From Gnomoniopsis sp. IMI 355080 (lineage: Eukaryota > Ascomycota > Sordariomycetes > Diaporthales > Gnomoniaceae), in assembly GCA_027946555.1 (NCBI GenBank), contig JAPEVC010000215.1:1-61311 (forward strand): a stretch of DNA of 61,311 bases. Reading direction: 5' to 3'. Below the pieces are notes generated by a model. That model was not told the origin of the DNA. It made no database searches and saw nothing but the letters and a program-made list of their open reading frames with translations. How positions within the stretch are numbered: the stretch's first letter is position 1; every line of letters starts with the position of its first letter. The position numbers and the translations under genes were made by a program. Positions 1 to 10,809 of this stretch are shown in pieces.

Positions 1-541
1 CGGGTGGGACGCCGGGGGGTGGATGCTCGAGATCGGTGACGTTAAAGTCTGGACTGTCGAGTCGGTGGGTGTGAAATTTGGGGAGGGCAATAGGGAGGGC
101 GTGTTGGAGAGCGTCGAGGGAGTTGGACGAGGAGGACGAGGGGGGTGCGCGCGCGGTGAGGTCCTGTGGTTTGTCCTTGGGATCGCCGGGCTTGTTGACG
201 TTCGGGTGCGACAGCCCCGGGCTGCCGCTCGAAGGTGGCGACAGCAGTGGTTTGTCGACTTTGTTCTTTGGCTTGGGCTTCGCGGTCTTGATATTCAGCG
301 TGGCCACCTCGACCTCATCGGCAAAGTCGCCGAGGCCAAATATGTCGAAGCGCGGGCCATGATATGCCAACGGTGCCTGCGCAGGCGCCGTTTTCGAGGC
401 GCGCGGGCGGCCAAAGAGGGGCGCAGAGGGCTCGTTGAGGCGTGAGATATAGAGCAGGAGGAAGGTTGCGCAGACCAGGACGGTGAGGAGTCGCGAACGC
501 TTGGAGGTGAGGAGGGACACCAGTGCGCTGCGGGCAGCCAT
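1..541 (-). CDS. Partial gene: N-terminus of a type II membrane protein
   Basis: The reading frame is open from the ATG at 541 to the left edge of the window, giving about 180 residues without a stop; the C-terminal part lies outside. The N-terminus has a short basic stretch (TSKRSR, about residues 12-17) followed by a single hydrophobic segment of about 15 residues (LLTVLVCATFLLLYI). After it comes a Pro/Ser/Lys-rich, low-complexity stem. This layout, a short cytosolic tail, a signal anchor and a flexible stem, is usual for Golgi glycosyltransferases and related type II proteins. No catalytic domain is visible, so the function is unknown and the Golgi idea is inference from topology. The ATG sits in CCATGG. 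Confidence 0.6.
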   Translation of the reverse strand, partial: MAARSALVSLLTSKRSRLLTVLVCATFLLLYISRLNEPSAPLFGRPRASKTAPAQAPLAYHGPRFDIFGLGDFADEVEVATLNIKTAKPKPKNKVDKPLLSPPSSGSPGLSHPNVNKPGDPKDKPQDLTARAPPSSSSSNSLDALQHALPIALPKFHTHRLDSPDFNVTDLEHPPPGVPP

Positions 542-2105
542 GGCTGAGACCCGAGCTCGGCTGATGACTGTGTTCCTGTGTTCAGTTTTGGGGGGACTAT
601 AGGCAGACGGAACCCTGCTTGGAATAGTGCTGTTTCAGTGGATGGTATGTTTTTGATGTATGAGCCTTTTTTTATTGGCTTGTGATTGTGCGTAGAATCA
701 GAATCAGATCAGATTAGATCCAAGTTGAGACTGACTGGGTCACTCGTGCTTCATCGCCATAGTCGTTGACGGCGATGGGAAACTTTGGATATGGACCTTG
801 GTGTTGTGTTGAGTTTTGACCAGGCGAGGGAAAAATCCGAAGCGACGGAGGAAAAAAGGATAGCAAAGAGCAGAAGAAACAATCTACTTGACGACTAACT
901 ACGGAGAACGCCACGGCAAGCCTCCTCTGCAAGGTAACGAACTATGTACCTATCTGATTATAGTAGGTAGGTACTTACAGCACAATGCTTACCTACCTAC
1001 GGTACCTAGGTACTGTATCTCCCCTACAGGTATCTCTCTAAAGTAAGTTCATTGACTGGATGGAAGCTCTACCACGGTACGCATTTAGCAGGTGCTGTGG
1101 CACGCCTCACGGATAATGTGCCGTGTCCCCACATTGCCTATCGTGGTCAACGCTCGATGTTCCGCACCAATGGAAAGATGGGTAACGAGATAATGTCGAC
1201 ATCAAGAGCATCAATGTCCCTTGCGAAGCGGGACATAGCGTTGCTTGAGGCGTCCCCAGGCGTCCCAGGCGTCCTTGGCCAATCTTGGCTTGCTCGGTTT
1301 GACACTAGAAGAAAAGAAAATCTGGAAAGGGAAATGAAGAGAAAAAGGAAGTTGAGAACCAATCTAACACCCGGGCAACTTCTACCTAATAGGAGGTAGA
1401 TATGTCAGGATCATCTTCTCTCACTTTGGGAACAATGAATCCACCTGGGCATGATGCCTCTCATTTCTTGCTATTCACCTCCAAGCCAACGGGGCCTCCG
1501 CTACAAACAAAAAGAGATATGCTACAAGTGTGACGAACGGGGCAATCCAAGGCTTTCTCAATCTCCTTATCATCCTGATCGCCCGCCCGCGCGGTCTGTC
1601 CGGGCCTCGGAATAAGGTTTGGGGTGCCTACATGTGGGCCCTCCAGATCGCCGGATCCACATCGCACGAGCATGGCGTCCCTGGGCGCGGGGTCCCCCAT
1701 GGCTGCCAAGTTGTCCCAGCAGCCGCCCAGGTTTGCTTTGAATATAGTACTCTGGTATTGCAGCATCTTGAGAGCTCACAGTACCGGGGAACCTTCAACA
1801 AGTTGTAATGCACGAATTCATATTGTTAGGGCTGGCCTCTTTTTCCCTCTCGCCTTCTTTTTAGGTAATCTCAGGTCATCGTCAACTTTTTCCCCGCCTC
1901 CAGCTTCCCTTATCGATGACGGAGCACACGTGTCTCTGTCTGTAGCATAAAAATAAAGTAAGTATTCGCCCCGCGCACGAGGAATTCGGCCCGTGATTCC
2001 AATCTAGTTCCCTCCCGAGCACCCCCCGCCCACAATCCTTGCAATGATGCAAGGTCTTCCGAACACCCCCATTCCGCCTCGCTCTGTTCAGCCCTCGTTC
2101 CTCTC
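542..2105. other. Intergenic, no supported gene
   Basis: The short open frames here do not resemble known families and have no convincing splice partners. The stretch includes the putative upstream region of the partial membrane-protein gene and the 3' flank of the next gene. It holds one ACCTAGGT palindrome at 1004-1011 inside a run of GTAGGTA/TACCTAC words. Confidence 0.5.
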
Positions 2106-3425
2106 TCAATTGTAAAAGGTCTTCGTCTTGGGGTCGTACTTCTGGTAGCTCTTTCGCTCGTTCTGAGGCACAGCAGCGGGAGACTCGTAGGCGTTGGTGC
2201 CGTGCTGCTGCTGACTGGTGGGAGACGACTGCCATGGTGCTGGCTGAGAGAAAACGTGCTGGTAGGCAGCAGCACTCTGGGCAGTCTGGCCGGCGCTGAA
2301 GGGGGGAAAGCTGGTGGTGTGGTTGTTGTTGTTGTTTTCCTGGGTCAACTGCATGTTACGAGCCAGGTCATCCAGCTTTCCTCTCTGTTGCTGCTCAATG
2401 TCCCAGCTCACCGCGGCGGGCTGCGTCATCTGTGGAGCTTGGGTTGGACAAAAGAATGTGTCCCAGCCTTGAACCTGGGGAATGGGCGTCTGGGCCTGGA
2501 GAAAGGTACCTTGAGAGGTGCCAGTTAGGTAGGATGGGTACGTTCCAGGGATGTGCGGCGCCTGAGGGTCCCCGTAAGGGATCAGACCACCGGGCTGAGG
2601 ACAGGGCTGAGGACATGGCTGAGGACCACGGGGCTGGAGGCCACCATCCTCAACGCCGACGGCAAGAGGTGGAGCGACAACTTGAGAAGCATCAGGCTGA
2701 GAGGTGGTAGGCTGAGAGGCGGATGCTTGATCGCCAGTGTCGCCATCGTCTGAGGTGATCGTGCCTTTGGACAGCAAGCTGCATCTCGACCACTCGGCGT
2801 CGTAATGGTGGCCGGCACATGCATACACTGTAATCAAAACGCCGGAGTCAGTTAGTACAGTACAGCGAGGCCCCGTTCAACCGACGGCAATGCGAACAAG
2901 ATACTTGGGTAGGTACTTACGCTTCGAGTCCTGCCCGTCACGCCTCTTTCTCTCCTTCTCGCCCTCGCCACGCTTCCTCTTCTTCTTGTTGTTGCTCTCG
3001 TCACCCTTCTTGCCGCAAAACTTTGGGCCGTAATCGAGCCTAGGGTCAGGAACGACAGTCTTGGGGTATCTCTTGGAGAAAGGGTTACCGTTTTGGTTAA
3101 CGCAACCGTCTCCAATCTCAATGCCGGTGATGTAGACCAGGATGGAGCCAATGTTGTCCCAAAGCTTCCTAGTGCCGAAGCTCTTGTGGTCGGAGGGAAT
3201 GGTGCTGTGGAGGAACTCAAGAGGACGAACAGGTGGAGCGTTGAGCAACGCCGCGTCCAGGTGATAGGACAGCTCGACCTCGTTCCTGAAGGCATCGTGG
3301 ACGCTCCGAGGCAGGCTGCCCTCGACGAGGTCAAGGAGGTACGCGAGGACGGTGGGATACTCGTGCAACTGTCTGTTGGACTTGGTAGCCATGGTGACGT
3401 TTGGCTTAGACGTGTCTCCAGCCAT
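2106..3425 (-). CDS. Hypothetical two-exon protein with basic patch and Pro/Gln-rich tail
   Basis: Spliced model: exon 1 3425-2921, intron 2920-2828 (GTAAGT...ACAG), exon 2 2827-2106, giving 408 aa. The start is the ATG at 3425 (MAGDTSKPN); the open frame continues upstream only through a non-ATG start. Residues 1-135 look globular and include a block around PTVLAYLLDLVEGSLPRSV and an RKLWDNIGSILVYITG block. A strongly basic run near residues 145-165 (NKKKRKRGEGEKERKRR) could be a nuclear localisation signal. The last 200 residues are rich in Pro, Gln, Ser, Thr and Asn, as in many fungal transcription regulators. I do not recognise the family. A nuclear regulatory role is only inferred from composition. 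Three tandem 83-bp repeats begin 142 bp upstream of the start codon. Confidence 0.7.
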
Positions 3426-4981
3426 TTTTGGTATGCTTGCGGTTGCTGGATCAAAGGAGCTTGAGTGTCTGAAGGGGCCTTGAAAGCTAGAGAACAAAGA
3501 TGATTGTGGCATGCAAGTTTGTTGCTGTGGAGAGGTTTGATCAAGCAGTTCAAGATCAAGTGCCAGAAGTTTGAATGGGAAAAAGGACTTGGCTCGATGA
3601 TTCCAGTCCATCGCGAATCCGGGATACTATGACATCGTCTCTATGGCTACAAGTTTGAATGGCAAAAAGAACCTGGCTCAATGACACAGCCCATCGTGAA
3701 TCCGGGATACTATGACATCGTCTCTATGGCTACAGATTTGAATGGCAAGGAGAACTGGGCTCGATGGTCCAGCCCAACGTGAATCCATTATACTACGACA
3801 TCGCCTTTATATCTACAACTTCTCGGTGGACAACGAATGGAGTGAAGTATCAGCATTCTTATGGCATTGGGAAAGCCTGGAGTCTATGGCACATGAAATC
3901 CAGACTTCAGGGTAATATGGTGATGACAGCCTAGACTTTTCCACATGACCTGCGTAATATAGTTGTGAAAGAAAGTACCCGGATAAAAATTACCATCACT
4001 ATACAGTAGCAGTGATTAGTATCAACCCACTGTATTGCTTGATATGGAGTGTATGATCCAGCTAGCTCTCCAGGTTGCAGCTGATTTACAGGATTCTAAT
4101 GCCATCAGTCAATACAGCTATAGAAGCTGTGCAAATTCCGCCAGGCGCATAAACAAGATTCCAGTCATTATCAAGCCCATGGACCCCCGGACCAAAAATA
4201 TGCGCAGAGTGTTATGGCACTCTTACCGAGGAGAGTCTTTCCCGTCTTTCCCAGTGTTCCAATATGTAAGGAAAGCTCAGATGTTTTAATGAGGGGTGGC
4301 TCTTCCATTTTCACGCCTGACAAGATCTGGATGCTTAATGCCTCTGAGAGTGCACAGAAGAAGTCGAGGTTGACATCAAGTTCCAAGATAACATGGAAGA
4401 ATCACTAGAAAATGGCATATGCCACCAGAGGAACAAGTCAAAGGGTTTAAGCATAAGTTAGAGAAAGATCCTGAAATTGAAGACTTCCACCAAGTTGCGC
4501 AAAGAAACCTGCGAGATTCATCCGCTCACAGACACCGTGCTGGTGGAGCTTCATGTGGGACCTTCATTGACCCACATCCCAACGAGCCATAGCCTTATAG
4601 CCAAGATTTTTTTAAGTCCTTCTGCTGGTGAGTTTTCTGTGTCGGAAGATGAGACCGGACAAGCGCGCCCACACCCACCTGCCTCGGGACCTGCTATAAA
4701 CCGTTACATATTCATTGTCAAGGAACCATCAGACTAATCATCTCACTTGCTTCATCGAGTGTACGAAGGTTGCGAAAGCCGCTGCTGCTTAGAAATTACA
4801 GACCTCGATGGACTAGGCTCACCGACTACCTGACAGGTGCTCGAATCAAGAGAAACTTTTGAAGGGACGACGGAGCGAGCGCCTTCTGAGCGAGTTGAAC
4901 CGAGTGTGGAATGGATGCTTTCACATCGTTGCCTGTGTAGAGTTTGACTGTTTTGAATTTATTTTGATACGACTGGTGACA
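3426..4981. other. Intergenic with tandem repeats; otherwise nothing recognised
   Basis: Apart from the three-copy tandem repeat at 3567-3816, I see only short frames at about 4035-4289 and 4477-4737 without recognisable motifs. The flanking genes point away from it on one side and into it on the other, so it holds the 5' region of the hypothetical gene and the 3' region of the rhodopsin-like gene. Confidence 0.5.
3567..3816. repeat. Three tandem copies of an ~83-bp unit
   Basis: Copies at 3567-3650, 3651-3733 and 3734-3816. Each begins with AAGTTTGAATGG or a close variant and ends with a version of ATGACATCG...CTAC. Copies 1 and 2 are nearly identical over their second half; copy 3 is the most diverged. 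The array lies in the promoter-side flank of the hypothetical gene that starts at 3425, so a change in copy number could affect its expression. Confidence 0.9.
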
Positions 4982-6490
4982 TTATGGTTTCCCGCAGACC
5001 CTGGGCGGCCGCTCAAGCTCCCTCAATGCGTCTGCTATTGATATATTCTCGGTCGATGAACGCCGTTCCACAGCGCCTGTGGAGGTCTTTCGCTCTGTAT
5101 GTTCTCTTCCAGGACTTTCGAGAAGCTCAATCTCATCCTGTTGGCTCGAATCAGAGCGTTCCACGATCGCTTGCAACGAATTCCTCCATGTGTGACGGGC
5201 AACGCTTGCGTGGGAGGGTGTCGGTGTTGTATCAGACTTTTCGTCGTCTTTATTTGCCCTGGGCCAGACAACTTCGTGCCTAGTCGATGAGGGCTGCCAA
5301 TTATCCCCGGCCTCTAGAGGCCCACTGACGGTGAAGCCGCTATTGAGTTGAGGGGACTTAGGTATTTTCACACACGTACGTCGTAATCTGAAGTACAAGG
5401 GCCCCAATGTGGGTACACAAGCGCACATGATGCCGATACATAATTCACTAAGCGACCAGCCACTTGCTTCGACGTTCGTAAACGTGTCATCTGTAGCGCG
5501 ACTGAAGGCGGGGAGATATTGAATTCTGACAATCGAGATTGCCACGCCGCTGTAAGAAGCTATGATTAGAATCCAAACAAGACCTCTGCTCTTATCACGT
5601 TGTTGGAGTAGAGCAGCAAAGGAGTTGAATTCTGGGACAAAAGACTTACAACAATCCAAAGCAAAATACGAAGATCAGGGCTAGTCGGTGAGTCAAAGGC
5701 ATCTGCAACTGCCATAAAACCGGCACTGGCAGAAGGAAAATGAGGATGTCGCTTGAGATGTTACCGACGGAGTGGATATACCATTGCCAATTAGGTATAC
5801 ACGACGCCTCAAGAGACTTGTCCCAGTAAGCTGAGACAGGGTTGCAGGTGAAGATTGACACCAGGACAAGTCCAACACTCCATGCTCCTACGAGCATCAG
5901 AGCCCACTCGATGACTTTTTGAATCTTCACGGTAAAGATTCGCCTGTACTGGAGCAGAAGCGAAATCTTGATTGTTCCAAGTGCGGCGTAGTAGAAAATG
6001 ATGGCGACGTAGAACCGCTGTCAAACGTTAGCATTACTGCAGGGACCACATTCCTCCCATCCCTCCTTTTCTTTCTTCTTTCATGCAACATGTTTTGCGC
6101 CATACCTTGTTGTATAATTCCAGCGTCTCGGACGAAAGAGTCCAAATGTGCTCGCCCAGACCTACTTCTGTCATAAGACCCAACACAACGCCTTTCACGA
6201 TGGTCAAAACCTATGGTCCACTATCAGCACAGGAAACATGCGAAATTGAGACGGGATTATATTCAAAGTATTGAAAATTCACTCACCAAAGATATCAAAA
6301 TCATGCAATCATCAAGACCCACAGATTTTACGATTGAGTATCGAGTGTATAACCTCAAAAGAACCACCAAGGCAGTGAAAGGAACGATGATGGCGGTAAT
6401 GTAGATGATAACGTGACCTCTCGAGTCTGCTGGTAAAGACCGGACATCATGATGCCTGGTTATTGATCCCGTATAGTTTGATATTGTCAT
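4982..6490 (-). CDS. Fungal rhodopsin-like (SAT4 family) integral membrane protein
   Basis: Spliced model of four exons: 6490-6287, 6210-6106, 6017-5650 and 5549-4982, about 414 aa. All junctions are GT-AG and in phase. The protein shows the usual seven-helix pattern of the 'fungal rhodopsin domain' family: a first helix (HVIIYITAIIVPFTALVVLL), then RLYTRYSIVKSVGLDDCMI, in which the D-D-C/W-M/L motif after helix two is typical. Further markers are the YNK-RFYVAIIFYYAA segment, the helix-five pair IFTCNPVSAYWD...C and SDILIFLLPVPVLWQLQMP. The soluble tail from about residue 280 is polar, Ser/Glu-rich and probably cytosolic. Related proteins are called PTH11-like or SAT4; most have no known ligand. 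The family assignment is firm, the function is not. Exon 3/4 coordinates may be off by one base. Confidence 0.85.
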
Positions 6491-7618
6491 TTCGACTCGA
6501 GAGGTGACCTATCGCGCTACTTCGACTATCAACAAAATTGGTATATTGCGTCTCTGGTACGGAGTGCTTCCGGAACTGGGGACGACCTGCAAAGAAATAT
6601 CAAAGTCCTATGTTTATATCGCTTCTAATAAAGCGAATTGTGAGTATAGATTGATTGTCGAGTCTGTCGTTTCAGTGCCCAAGTCTGGAGTATTCATAAG
6701 ATGTCAACCTATCTGCCCAATGCCTTATTACTGGTCAATGCTACATTTAGGTTTAGCACACGCGAAGACACTGACTGGAAGCGTCCTGTATCACGAGTCG
6801 GAAGACATCGCTTAACACCACGAGTGATGCGTAGCTATGTTACTGCAACGAGCAATTTGCTGCGAATCAGTCACGGAAGCTATGCGGAATCCCATTGAGA
6901 CTCATGATGGGGCAAATGTGTTTCAATGTCTATGGGGGATCTTCCTGTGGTGTGACTCGAGCATTGACCACAGCATCGAATGCGTTGTAGAGAGTATCTG
7001 GATTTTGTATGTCGGCTCTGGGAAATTCATACTAGATACTTATCCGAGCGTGATCCGATACTTCGCAGTGAAACAAGCCTTCTGCATAAGGTTTTCTACG
7101 ATGTGTTGGATTCCAGGGGAGCCAACCAAAAGTCCCCAGGAGCTCTCACTCAGTAAGTTTACATGGAATCTCGGTGTAGTTAACAAACGTACTTCTACCT
7201 GGATCCCTACGTCTTAACAAAGAGCAATAAGGGAGTTCCAGAACGGCTTCCGTATAAAGTCTCAAAATGTTGATAAGGATACCACTGCATTCTGCTTGTT
7301 GTTTTAGCTCCCGCACACTTTTCCATCGCCTAAGCTTTTCCACAGTCTCGACTCTCGCCGCAACTTGATGCCCTCAAGGCCCCACTCATCTTGCTTAATG
7401 CACTCTCGACGAAGACGAGTCAGCCAATTTGACGGTGTTGTGTTCATTAAGCGATGTTGCGCCTCGGGTGCTCGACGATGCGAAGAGCCAAATTTCATGC
7501 TTGTTTGAATTTTAACTTTTCTCGAAAAAATGCATTATGAGGCTTCATACCACGCTTTTCCACCCTTTTTCGTGTGATGTAGCAGAACCAGGGAAGGAAA
7601 CGCGGGATCAACTGTAAA
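6491..7618. other. Intergenic, nothing recognised
   Basis: This is the 5' flank of the rhodopsin-like gene and the 3' flank of the transketolase gene. Short frames at 6504-6815 and 6837-7217 lack motifs, a sensible composition and splice structure. No repeat or RNA gene was seen. Confidence 0.5.
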
Positions 7619-10060
7619 TCATAGATCGACGAATTCACCTTTGAAATACCTACCAGTCTTAATGCCATCAAGATACGTAGCAATCTTTGTGGCCATGGGA
7701 CTAGTGGCAAAGCCAAAGTGGTTGTAGATGTACTTGCCAGGCAAGCTGTGTCCAAAGGTGCGCATATTGATCCCAGCGTCGGCGTACCTTTCCCAGCCAT
7801 TTGGCGCGTATGGCTCGATCACGACTGCTGGAATTCCGCCCTGTCCATGACGAGACAAAACCTTACGACGGTACTCGACAGGCTGCTGTTCAAAAAGCCG
7901 CCAGCACGGAAAGCTCACAACTCTAGCACTAATATTTTGCTTCTCCTTCAGCTCCTTGGCCACATTCACAGCGAATGAGAGCTCAGCTCCCACTCCGATG
8001 ATGGTAACATCCGCGGCTCCGCCCTCGGCTTCATGGAGGACGTATGCGCCTCTTGCCACACCGTCCCGGCTGGTCAGGCCCTTGCCTTGTCCACCGCCAT
8101 GAAGCTGAGGGAGCTTGTGTCGACTTTCGCTAACGATGCTGGGGCCGTCTTTATACTCGATTGCCACGGTCCACGCGCCTGCAACCTCTTCACTGTCGCC
8201 GGGGCGGATGTACAGGAGGTTGGGCATGGACCGGAAAAGCATAGCGAGTTCTATCGGCTGATGTGTTGGACCATCTTCTCCAGCGCCAATAGAGTCATGT
8301 GTGGCCACGTGGATCACTTGTAGCTGTTGTAAAGCGCCCATGCGAACTGCTGGCGCTGCGTAGAGATAGAATATGAAGAATGAAGAGGTAACTGGTATGA
8401 TTGTCCCAGGATTGAATGCAGCGAGACCATTCGCGATGCCGGCCATGGCGTGCTCGCGGACGCCGTAATGGATGTATCGTCCAGAGTAGTCGCCGTTGAT
8501 GCCACACTCGGTCTTGAGACAAGGCTATATGTATTGGTCAGTAGAGGAGCGTATACCGTCACATTAAGTTGATACTCACGGGTTGGAAATCGGTTTTGCC
8601 GTCCCAGATCATGTTCACGGATGGAGATAGATCCGCGGTCCCGACCATGAAAGAATTGATGCTCTTTGCCAAGGGATTGATGACTTTACCGCCCGAAACC
8701 CTAGATGGTGTGTCTGCCGTATCGAAAGACTCGGGGACTAATTCCTTCCAGTCCTTGCGGATCTCTCCACGTATTCGAGACTGCAGCTCCTGTCCCAGCT
8801 CTGGAAATTGTCTACAATATTCATTGAAGAGCTTGTTCCACTCTTGTACGAAGCCCTCGCCTCGCTTCGGAAGCTCGGCAAAGAAAGTCCTTACATCGTC
8901 GTCGATTTCGAAGTGCTTCTCCGGGTCAAACCCATTGGCCCGCTTCATATTCTTGACGTCTTCAGCGCCAAATGGAGCGCCATGAGCAGCTGCTTTTCCG
9001 GCCACAGCACTTCCTAGCCCGATGGTCGTCTTGACGTTGATGAAAGTGGGCTTGTCTTTGGCCTGTCGGGCTTGGGCCAGCGCCTGAACGATGCTATTGA
9101 CATCGTAGCACCCGTCCTGTACCTCGAGAACATCGAAGCCGCATGCTCGCATCTTGGCGTTAATATCCTCGTTGTTTACCATGTCGACTGAGCCATCGCA
9201 AGTGATTTGGTTGTTATCGTAGCTGCGTGATGGTCATCAGACATCGAGCGACCTGGTTGATCAAACATAACCTTACAAACGAGCAGGGATGCTTACATGA
9301 TGGTCAAGTTGTTCAACTTCCAATGCCCTGCGAGAGAGATAGCTTCTAGTCCCACGCCCTCCTGCAGGCAAGCGTCCCCAATCATGCACCAGGTGTGATT
9401 CGAAACCACATCGAAGCCGGGCTTATTATAGGTTGCTGCCAAGTTCTTGGTCGCCATAGCCAAGCCAACAGCATTCGCAACTCCTTGACCGAGAGGCCCG
9501 GTTGTTACTTCAATGCCCTCAATATCGATTTCAGGATGGCCTGGTGTGAGTGAATCTGCTCGCTCGGAATGATACGACTTCAGTTGGTCGAAAGTCATGG
9601 CTTTATAGCCGGACAAGTGCAAGAATGAGTACTGGAAGAGACAGGTGTGTCCTATCATGCTGTTAACATCTCCAGATGTCAAAGGGCTCGTATTACAGCA
9701 TAGCTAACCATTTGACAATACAAAGCGGTCCCTGTTGAACCAGTCCGGACTGTGAGGAGCGTAGCGCATTGCGTACTTCCACAGAGCGACACCGATAGCT
9801 GCCATGCCTATAGCGCCTCTGGTGAGTGAGTTGTTAGTTGAAAAAAGATCTTGAAAGAGTTCATGAGGCTTTGCTCACCCAGGGTGACCCATATTGTATT
9901 GTTGACACAGGTCAGCAATGAGGATCCGGTAAGTTCTGAGGACATCGTCATGCAATTCAGACAGATCTGTCCCCGGAGCTGGCCGCTTCTTGGTGACGAC
10001 TTCGTCTTTGACGGCGTGCACTGCGTTACCCCCAACTTCGTCCAGTCTCCCGGGCGCCAT
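7619..10060 (-). CDS. Dihydroxyacetone synthase-type transketolase
   Basis: Spliced model of five exons: 10060-9879, 9818-9709, 9651-9297, 9222-8580 and 8524-7619, exactly 732 codons (731 aa). Dihydroxyacetone synthase (formaldehyde transketolase) uses thiamine diphosphate to move a glycolaldehyde unit from xylulose 5-phosphate to formaldehyde. Visible markers are GHPG (about residues 58-61), RDRFVLSNGH, the ThDP/Mg motif GDACLQEG...YDNNQ, GVREHAMAGIANG with the ThDP-activating Glu, and DGPTHQPIE. Segments such as HTCLFQYSFLHLSGYK and WNKLF.EY...FPELGQELQSR match yeast DAS better than ordinary transketolase. The C-terminus, EFVDL, is not a PTS1, unlike methylotrophic yeast DAS. It diverges from the polyol dehydrogenase gene at 10810. 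An ordinary transketolase role is the main alternative. Confidence 0.9.
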
Positions 10061-10809
10061 GTTTGATGTTACTGGAGTGATTGTAGGGGACAAGTCGTTG
10101 CTGGAAAACAAGAAAGGGTCTCTAAGTACTGATGAGAGATTTGTCTAGAAGTCCTTGCGAATTTGTATAATGGTGAGGGACAGATGTTCATAAAAAGATT
10201 CAATCACTCCTGTGAATCGCACCATGCAGTTTCTAGAAATATCTTATAATCACCTGCGATGACATCGTTTCTCCATTGCCCCAGGTCCGCAGTGACCCGT
10301 GGGGCGGATCGTCCCCAGATCTGGCAGACAAGCATCAGTCCGGGGAAACCGGCTTTCCCAAAACAGCATTCCGTGGCGGCGACAGCCCAAGGCCAACGAG
10401 CCTCAATCGAGTAGCCGAATAAGTGCTTTACCGACGATTAACGTGGCTCGGACCCCAATCGGCTGACCAAAATAGTGTGGCGGCGCATAATGGGCGGACG
10501 TCCATCCCGGGGACGAAATCGGAGATGTTTCGTTGGTACATGAGGGGCCAGTATGGATCCATAGAACGGGTAAAGCGGGAGCCAGTGGCCCTCGCTGTCG
10601 AAGACTCGAGGATCACGCGTCCCCATCACTGCCCAGAGTCTAGCAGGATGATATAGTTTTGGTCAACTAGAATACCCCGGTGGCGCTTATACCGAATAGA
10701 AAATTGCAGCCGCGCACACAAACAACCTCACTGTCCGGGACCTGAAGTTGAAATACATCGGGCTTTGACCAGACCTGAGATTGACGACAGGAAAATTGCA
10801 ATCAATACT
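10061..10809. promoter_or_regulatory. Shared divergent promoter of DAS-type and LAD-like genes, CreA-rich
   Basis: There are 749 bp between the two start codons. Words matching the CreA/Cre1 consensus SYGGRG occur at 10279-10284 (minus), 10299-10304 (plus), 10313-10318 (minus), 10340-10345 (plus), 10507-10512 (plus) and 10675-10680 (minus). Four fall within 67 bp. A CCAAT word lies near 10453. Carbon catabolite repression of both genes is inferred from the sites and from the sugar-related products. Confidence 0.55.

Noticed and set aside
78..445. Plus-strand frames over the first gene
   Set aside because: They are shadows of the GC-rich minus-strand coding region, which has a proper start, signal anchor and low-complexity stem.
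1461..1950. Several overlapping frames on both strands
   Set aside because: All frames are of similar length with no motifs or splice sites, as expected in moderately GC-rich intergenic DNA.
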